This document shows positions 59,351 to 64,000 of a DNA stretch of 64,000 nt, one piece after another. Each line of letters starts with the position of its first letter. The first letter of the stretch is position 1. The DNA is taken from contig NZ_JACHGK010000012.1 of the NCBI RefSeq assembly GCF_014207535.1, positions 1-64,000 of the forward strand, in the 5' to 3' direction. This DNA is from Bacillus benzoevorans (GTDB lineage: Bacteria; Bacillota; Bacilli; Bacillales; Cytobacillaceae). Below the pieces are notes generated by a model. That model did not search any database, was not told where the DNA came from, and saw only the letters and a program-made list of their open reading frames with translations. The translations under genes and the position numbers were made by a program.

Positions 59351-60583
59351 ATGTTATTCGAAAAAAGTGCAAGAGTTAGAGAGTTAGAAGAAAAGGTAAA
59401 GGCATTTATGACCGAAGTGGTATTACCAAGTGAAAGTGTCTATGAAGAACAGTTGAAGTCAGACAGCAGCCGCTGGGAAATCCCGCCGATTATGGAAGAA
59501 ATGAAAAGGCAGGCCAAAGCAGCCGGTTTATGGAATCTCTTTTTACAAAAAAGTAAAAACGGGGCCGGTTTAACCAACCTGGAATATGCACCGCTGAAGG
59601 AAATCATGGGCCGTTCCTTAATTGGTCCTGAAGTATTTAATTGTTCGGCACCGGATACGGGGAATATGGAGCTCTTGGAACAATATGCCTCTCCGGAACA
59701 AAAGGAAAAATGGCTTGTGCCGTTATTAAATGGAGAAATTCGCTCATCGTATGTGATGACGGAACCCGATGTGGCTTCTTCCGATGCAACCAATATTTCT
59801 ACCTCCATTGTCAGAGATGGTGATGAGTATGTCATTAATGGCGTCAAATGGTGGATTTCCGGGATTATGGATCCGCGCTGTAAAATCTTAATCCTGATGG
59901 GGAAAAGTGATCCCCATGCCGAAAGACACAAACAGCAATCGATGATCCTTATTCCAGTCGGAACACCGGGGGTTGAAGTTAAATCGCATCTTCCGGTTTA
60001 CGGCTATGATGACGCGCCGCACGGACATGCAATTGTCGAATTTAACGATGTGCGTGTCCCTGCTTCCAATATGATCCTCGGTGAAGGCAGGGGCTTTGAA
60101 ATCGCCCAAGGCAGATTGGGACCCGGACGGATTCATCACTGCATGCGCTTGATCGGCATGGCGGAACGGGCTTTAGAATTAATGTGTAAACGGGCGAATG
60201 AGCGGGTGGCATTTGGGAAGCCGATTGCTGAGCAAGGGGTGATCCGCAGCTGGATTGCTGATTCCCGTATTGAAATCGATCAGGCAAGATTGCTGACATT
60301 AAATGCTGCCCATATGATGGATACTGTCGGTAATAAAGCAGCAAGGAAAGAAATTGCGATGATTAAGGTGATTGTCCCGAATATGGCCCTCAAAGTGATA
60401 GATCGGGCGATCCAGGTTCATGGAGCAGGCGGGGTAAGTGATGTGTTCCCGTTGGCACAGATTTGGGCTCATGCCCGCACCCTAAGACTTGCCGATGGCC
60501 CGGACGAAGTACACCAAGAAGCAGTGGCGAAATTAGAATTAAGAAGGATGGCTAATATGGAAAAGCATTATTCCTATAAATAA
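59351..60583 (+). CDS. Acyl-CoA dehydrogenase, ACAD10/ACAD11-like
   Basis: About 410 residues: ACAD N-domain with LWNLFLQKSKNGAGLTNLEYA, FAD/substrate stretch SYVMTEPDVASSDATNI, and C-terminal GAGGVSDVFPLAQIWAHART then RLADGPDEVHQ. The Asp-Gly-Pro-Asp-Glu-Val-His in place of the usual Glu-Gly-Thr is characteristic of the ACAD10/11 group. Its partner kinase domain is encoded at 52136. In Pseudomonas (LvaC) and animals this pair converts 4-hydroxyacyl-CoA, through a 4-phosphate, to an enoyl-CoA. Start at 59351 follows GAGGAGG. Confidence 0.88.
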   Translation: MLFEKSARVRELEEKVKAFMTEVVLPSESVYEEQLKSDSSRWEIPPIMEEMKRQAKAAGLWNLFLQKSKNGAGLTNLEYAPLKEIMGRSLIGPEVFNCSAPDTGNMELLEQYASPEQKEKWLVPLLNGEIRSSYVMTEPDVASSDATNISTSIVRDGDEYVINGVKWWISGIMDPRCKILILMGKSDPHAERHKQQSMILIPVGTPGVEVKSHLPVYGYDDAPHGHAIVEFNDVRVPASNMILGEGRGFEIAQGRLGPGRIHHCMRLIGMAERALELMCKRANERVAFGKPIAEQGVIRSWIADSRIEIDQARLLTLNAAHMMDTVGNKAARKEIAMIKVIVPNMALKVIDRAIQVHGAGGVSDVFPLAQIWAHARTLRLADGPDEVHQEAVAKLELRRMANMEKHYSYK

Positions 60584-60620
60584 GCGAAAACAGCATCTTT
60601 GAACCAGACCCAACTCTGAA

Positions 60621-60679
60621 GGTGTCAAACATACCCTGTCAATTCCACTTATGTAATGGATTTGGCCATGTTTGGCACC
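60621..60679 (+). other. Inverted repeat after the ACAD gene
   Basis: GGTGTCAAACAT and ATGTTTGGCACC pair over 12 bp (one G-U) around a 35-nt loop, between the ACAD gene and the FMN reductase gene. Only a weak T run follows, so partial terminator or processing site. Confidence 0.45.
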
Positions 60680-60717
60680 AAGTTGTTTAGAGATGAATAG
60701 AAGGGAGAGTGGAAAAG

Positions 60718-61272
60718 ATGAAAATACTGGGGATATCGGGTACGATTACAGGTTCAAAAACCTTAATCGTGATCAATAAAGTTCTAGAAGAAATAAAGAA
60801 ATCAAATCCCGAAGTGGAAGTAGAATTATTAGATCTGAAACAATATCAGATTCAGTTTTGTGATGGACGTCCGACAGAGGATTATACCGGGGATACGGCA
60901 AAAGTCATTGACATGATCTCTTCTGCCGATGGTTATGTCATTGGCACCCCTATTTTTCAAGGCTCCTTTAGTGGGGTGTTAAAAAATTTAATTGATTTAG
61001 TTCCTCCCTCGGCGTTTCACCATAAAGTCATGGGTTTTGCTGCTACTGGCGGGAATCATCTGCACTATCTCGTGATTGAAAACCAGTTGAAGCCCATTGC
61101 GGGGTATTTACAGACTTTTGTAACCCCTAGTTATATTTTTGCCCAAAATAAGCAATTTGATAGTCTAAATCGAATGATTGATCCTAAATTAATAGAGGAC
61201 ATTAAATTATTTTCACATGATTTTTCCTATATGTTTACCAGTTTAAGTCTTAACCAGCAGCCTTTAAAATAG
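60718..61272 (+). CDS. NADPH-dependent FMN reductase-family protein
   Basis: 184 residues, flavodoxin-like fold: ILGISGTITGSKTL at the N-terminus, then GYVIGTPIFQGSFSGVLKNL and a GFAATGGNHLHY loop, as in SsuE-type NAD(P)H:FMN reductases. May supply FMNH2 to a flavin monooxygenase such as the LLM enzyme at 28111. Start chosen at ATG 60718, nine nt after AGGGAGA; a GTG lies at 60709. Confidence 0.82.
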   Translation: MKILGISGTITGSKTLIVINKVLEEIKKSNPEVEVELLDLKQYQIQFCDGRPTEDYTGDTAKVIDMISSADGYVIGTPIFQGSFSGVLKNLIDLVPPSAFHHKVMGFAATGGNHLHYLVIENQLKPIAGYLQTFVTPSYIFAQNKQFDSLNRMIDPKLIEDIKLFSHDFSYMFTSLSLNQQPLK

Positions 61273-61444
61273 TTATCAGAAAATTACGAAAAATAATTGC
61301 CCCGATTTTGAATGCTTGTTATAATAAATTCAAACAACCGGTAGATTTATTTTTTCATATATTATATCCATTCGCTATAACATTCTATGAATTTATTAAG
61401 AGGTTTTTCTAATAAGATGGTCAAAAATAAAGGAGGAATTCGGT

Positions 61445-62242
61445 ATGCCGTACGTCAATATTGAAAATGGAATTCAATATTATTATGAAGACAGAGGAGA
61501 AGGGACGCCGATTGTTTTTGTTCATGGCTGGGGCATGAATCGGATGGTTTGGGAAAGACAAGCGATTGATCTTTGCGATAAATACCGCGTGATTACGGTT
61601 GATTGCCGTGGCTGCGGAAACTCTTCTAAACCTGCACATGGCTATAAAATTTCTGAATTAGCCGATGATCTTCATCAATTTATGCAAGAACTAAATTTAG
61701 AGAATGCTGTTCTTGTTGGCTGGTCTGCCGGGGGCTCGATTGTCATGGATTATGTAACACGGTATGGCGGAAGATTTGTCAAGAAAGCAGTGTCCGTTGG
61801 CGGAGCGGTTCCAAGGTATACGTCAGCAAAGGGATTCGAGCTTGGATTTCCGCAGGAGGCTGTAGAGCAAACATTAGCAGCGATGCGTGTAAATCGGCCT
61901 GCATTAATTCGGAACATTGCTGATGGCTGTTTTCATCAGGATGTCGGGCAGCCAATGAAAGATTGGTTTTTCAATAACTTTATGGAACAAAGCTGGTTTA
62001 CGGAGAAGACCATGGAGGATCTGGGGAAAATCGATTTACGCAATAGATTGCGAGATATTACGATTCCAGTGGCATTTTTCCACGGCCTCCATGATGGAGT
62101 TGTTCCGCTCCAGTTGTCTGAGTATTCAGCCAGGGAAATAGCGGGAGCTAAATTAGTCGTTTTTGAAAACAGTTCACATGCGCCATTTATTGAGGAAATT
62201 GATCGTTTCAATGAAGAACTAGTTTCCTTTATTGAATCTTAA
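61445..62242 (+). CDS. Alpha/beta hydrolase
   Basis: 265 residues: VFVHGWGMNRMVW (oxyanion), nucleophile Ser in VGWSAGGSIVMDY near 99, acid in FFHGLHDGVVPL and catalytic His in NSSHAPFIEE. Resembles haloperoxidase-like or ring-cleavage-product hydrolases; substrate unknown. AAAGGAGG lies before the start. 61273-61444 holds only AT-rich DNA. Confidence 0.87.
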   Translation: MPYVNIENGIQYYYEDRGEGTPIVFVHGWGMNRMVWERQAIDLCDKYRVITVDCRGCGNSSKPAHGYKISELADDLHQFMQELNLENAVLVGWSAGGSIVMDYVTRYGGRFVKKAVSVGGAVPRYTSAKGFELGFPQEAVEQTLAAMRVNRPALIRNIADGCFHQDVGQPMKDWFFNNFMEQSWFTEKTMEDLGKIDLRNRLRDITIPVAFFHGLHDGVVPLQLSEYSAREIAGAKLVVFENSSHAPFIEEIDRFNEELVSFIES

Positions 62243-62284
62243 GGAACTTAATAGTCTTAGAAATATAAAAGGAGGATGGCGGAG

Positions 62285-63040
62285 ATGAACCTAGATTTAA
62301 GTGGAAAAGTCATTCTGATTACTGGGGGTAGCAGGGGTCTAGGGGCGGAGATGGCCCGTGAATTTGCTGCCGCAGGCGCTGATATTATCTTAGCAAGCCG
62401 CAATAAAGAAAGCTGTGAAGTCGTAGCCAATGAAGTCCGCCAGCTTGGGAGATACGCCTTGACGGTGTCCTGTGATGTATCGAAACTAGCGGATATTTAC
62501 CATTTATATCGGATCGTGAAAGAAGAATTTGGCAGACTCGACGTGCTGGTGAACAACGCCGGCGCCAATGTGACAAAACCCGCTTTGGAAGTGACCGAAG
62601 CGGATTGGGATTATATCAACGATGTGAATATGAAGGGGGTATTTTTCAGCTGTCAGGAAGCAGCGAAGCTGATGAGGGAACAAGGTTCAGGAAAAATCAT
62701 CAATATCTCTTCTGTCGGCGGGGTAAAACCATATAAGCGGATTGCCCCTTATACGGCGACAAAAGCAGCTGTGATTCATCTGACCAAATCGCTGGCTGCA
62801 GAATGGGCCCGTTATAATATCCATGTGAATTCGATTGCTCCGGGACTGATTAGTACAGAAATTAATAAATCGGAGATGGAGAACAAAACATGGCTTGAAG
62901 GGGCGGTAAAAGCCATACCGCTCAGAAGATTAGGGACGCCAAAGGATATTTCCCAAATTGCTTTATATCTTGTGTCAGAAGCCTCAAATTATATTACAGG
63001 GCAAACATTCTTTATCGATGGGGGTACACTATCAGAATAG
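62285..63040 (+). CDS. Short-chain dehydrogenase/reductase (FabG-like)
   Basis: 251 residues: TGGSRGLGAEMAREFA, VNNAGAN, NISSVGGVKPYKRIAPYTAT (Ser, Tyr, Lys), and TGQTFFIDGG at the end. Probably an NAD(P)-dependent 3-ketoacyl or sugar-type reductase; LvaD in levulinate catabolism is of this class, but the match is only to the broad family. Start taken at 62285, eight nt after AAAGGAGG; the ATG at 62276 is too close. Confidence 0.85.
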   Translation: MNLDLSGKVILITGGSRGLGAEMAREFAAAGADIILASRNKESCEVVANEVRQLGRYALTVSCDVSKLADIYHLYRIVKEEFGRLDVLVNNAGANVTKPALEVTEADWDYINDVNMKGVFFSCQEAAKLMREQGSGKIINISSVGGVKPYKRIAPYTATKAAVIHLTKSLAAEWARYNIHVNSIAPGLISTEINKSEMENKTWLEGAVKAIPLRRLGTPKDISQIALYLVSEASNYITGQTFFIDGGTLSE

Positions 63041-63053
63041 CAAAAGGATAGGT

Positions 63054-63128
63054 ACCGGCTCTTGTAGGATTATATTTCAAACAACTATTTGTTTTATTGG
63101 AAAATAATTGAATAAACAGAGAGCCGGT
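63054..63128 (+). other. Long-range inverted repeat before the CoA-transferase gene
   Basis: ACCGGCTCT and AGAGCCGGT pair over 9 bp across 57 nt, followed by CCTTTATTCC. A terminator or leader hairpin between the SDR and CoA-transferase genes. Confidence 0.4.
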
Positions 63129-63162
63129 CCTTTATTCCTACATATGAATGGAGGCGAACTAG

Positions 63163-64000
63163 ATGAACGGACCGCTCCAATCGATAAGAGTTGTCGATCT
63201 GACCCGTTTATTGCCTGGACCCTACTGTACGATGTTTCTTGCTGACTTCGGGGCAGAAGTGATTAAGATCGAGGAACCGATTCTAGGTGACTATACAAGA
63301 TGGGAAGAACCAAAAGCGGAAACGGACAGCGCCATTTTTTCCTCATTAAATCGAAATAAAAAAAGTGTAACCCTTAATTTAAAGTCAGATCAAGGGAAAG
63401 AACTATTTAAAGAGTTAATCAAAACGGCGGATGTGTTAGTCGAATCATTCCGTCCCGGGGTAATGGACCGATTAGGTTTGGGCTATGATACCTTAAAGAC
63501 CATTAACCCAAGACTGATCTATTGTGCCATTACCGGGTTTGGGCAAACTGGTCCTTATGCCAAGATGCCAGGTCATGATCTGAATTACTTAAGCTATGCA
63601 GGGCTGCTCCAGCTTCAAGGTGAAAGGAAGCAAAAGCCTTTTCCGCCTCCTGTTCAGATTGCCGATATTGGCGGAGGCTCTTTAATGGCTGTTATGGGGA
63701 TTCTTACGGCAGTGATAGCAAGAAACGAAACAGGAAAAGGTCAGTTTATTGATATTTCCATGTTGGATGGTACTGTTTCATGGCTGCAAACGATCCTGCC
63801 AAACTACTTGGCAAATCATGAGCTGCCAAAAAGAGGGGAACTGCCTCTATCGGGAAGTAAAGCCTGTTATGAAGTGTATGAAACTGCTGATCAGAGGTAT
63901 TTATCAGTGGCTGCACTTGAAGAAAAATTTTGGGTGGAATTTTGCAAAGGGATTGAGAGGGTAGATTTTATTGGAGATCTTCATGCTCCGCAAAACAAGC
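63163..64000 (+). CDS. CaiB/BaiF class III CoA-transferase or alpha-methylacyl-CoA racemase (3'-truncated by window)
   Basis: 279 residues are visible before the window ends. N-terminus IRVVDLTRLLPGPYCTMFLA, then GAEVIKIEEP, LNRNKKSVTLNLK and ESFRPGVMDRLGLGYD are class III CoA-transferase signatures. GHDLNYLSYAGLL carries the Gly-His-Asp seen in alpha-methylacyl-CoA racemases, which need no second CoA acceptor and interconvert (R)- and (S)-2-methylacyl-CoA. That would suit branched-chain acyl-CoA oxidation beside an HSD10-like SDR and ACAD. GGAGG lies 8 nt before ATG. Confidence 0.85.
   Translation, partial: MNGPLQSIRVVDLTRLLPGPYCTMFLADFGAEVIKIEEPILGDYTRWEEPKAETDSAIFSSLNRNKKSVTLNLKSDQGKELFKELIKTADVLVESFRPGVMDRLGLGYDTLKTINPRLIYCAITGFGQTGPYAKMPGHDLNYLSYAGLLQLQGERKQKPFPPPVQIADIGGGSLMAVMGILTAVIARNETGKGQFIDISMLDGTVSWLQTILPNYLANHELPKRGELPLSGSKACYEVYETADQRYLSVAALEEKFWVEFCKGIERVDFIGDLHAPQNK

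Noticed and set aside
59440..59931. 163-codon frame antisense to the ACAD gene
   Set aside because: Shadow of a strongly supported gene.
60661..60690. TTTGGCACCAAGTTGTTT as a sigma-54 promoter before the FMN reductase
   Set aside because: GG and the next suitable G are not 10 nt apart and the -12 GC is missing.
1..64000. CRISPR arrays, prophage genes, riboswitches, toxin-antitoxin pairs
   Set aside because: No direct-repeat arrays, phage structural genes or recognisable riboswitch folds were seen.

Overview
The window comes from a low-GC, endospore-forming Gram-positive bacterium of the Bacillaceae. The grounds are AT-rich intergenic DNA, strong AGGAGG-type ribosome binding sites, a complete GerA-type germinant receptor operon, a TnrA regulator with TnrA boxes, and a Bacillus-style nasA/nasBCDE layout. 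No CRISPR array, integrase or complete insertion sequence was seen. All family assignments are from reading motifs, not from database searches.

Layout. 1-2270 is a stable-RNA and scar region: the tail of an IS3-family transposase, a YdjM-like membrane hydrolase, tRNA-Leu(GAG), tmRNA and tRNA-Ser(GCU) on the minus strand, and a 5'-truncated macro-domain pseudogene. 2278-9123 is a 4-hydroxybenzoate locus: a PobA/PraI-type hydroxylase, a PraH-type decarboxylase and a LigB-type (PraA-like) dioxygenase on the minus strand, with a divergent aromatic-acid transporter and two IclR regulators. This gene set fits the protocatechuate 2,3-cleavage route. 9333-13365 is a spore germinant receptor operon in which the A and B subunits are fused in one frame. 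13449-29918 is a large and unusual catabolic locus. It has a GntR/FCD regulator diverging from a creatinase-like protein, HyuA/HyuB, an NCS1 permease, an acyl-CoA-dehydrogenase-fold protein without the usual catalytic Glu, an SDR, a Rieske dioxygenase (alpha and beta), a glutamine-synthetase-like ligase, a small unknown protein, a class II glutamine amidotransferase, a RutA-like flavin monooxygenase and a cysteine-containing unknown protein.

31793-42903 is nitrate assimilation: a NasA-type transporter, NasB, NasC, TnrA, NasD, NasE and a glutamine synthetase without glnR. Three TnrA-type boxes sit about 40 bp upstream of -10-like hexamers. 44230-51182 holds a TetR regulator, the fused isobutyryl-CoA mutase IcmF, a thiolase, a 3-hydroxyacyl-CoA dehydrogenase and an enoyl-CoA hydratase. 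51349-64000 holds a ComB-like phosphatase, an APH-type phosphotransferase, a sigma-54 activator with CBS and PAS domains, a nitroreductase, and a beta-oxidation-like operon (thiolase, SDR, hydratase, ACAD11-like dehydrogenase) behind a good sigma-54 promoter. After these come an FMN reductase, an alpha/beta hydrolase, an SDR and a truncated class III CoA-transferase/racemase gene.

How it fits together. The window is mostly catabolism of aromatic, nitrogenous and acyl-CoA compounds, with nitrogen control from TnrA. The most novel element is the 13.4-29.9 kb locus. It combines ATP-dependent cyclic-amide opening (HyuAB) with the ligase, amidotransferase and Rieske gene set known from aniline dioxygenase systems. 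The second is the APH plus ACAD11-like pair with a sigma-54 activator, which recalls 4-hydroxyacid/levulinate catabolism.
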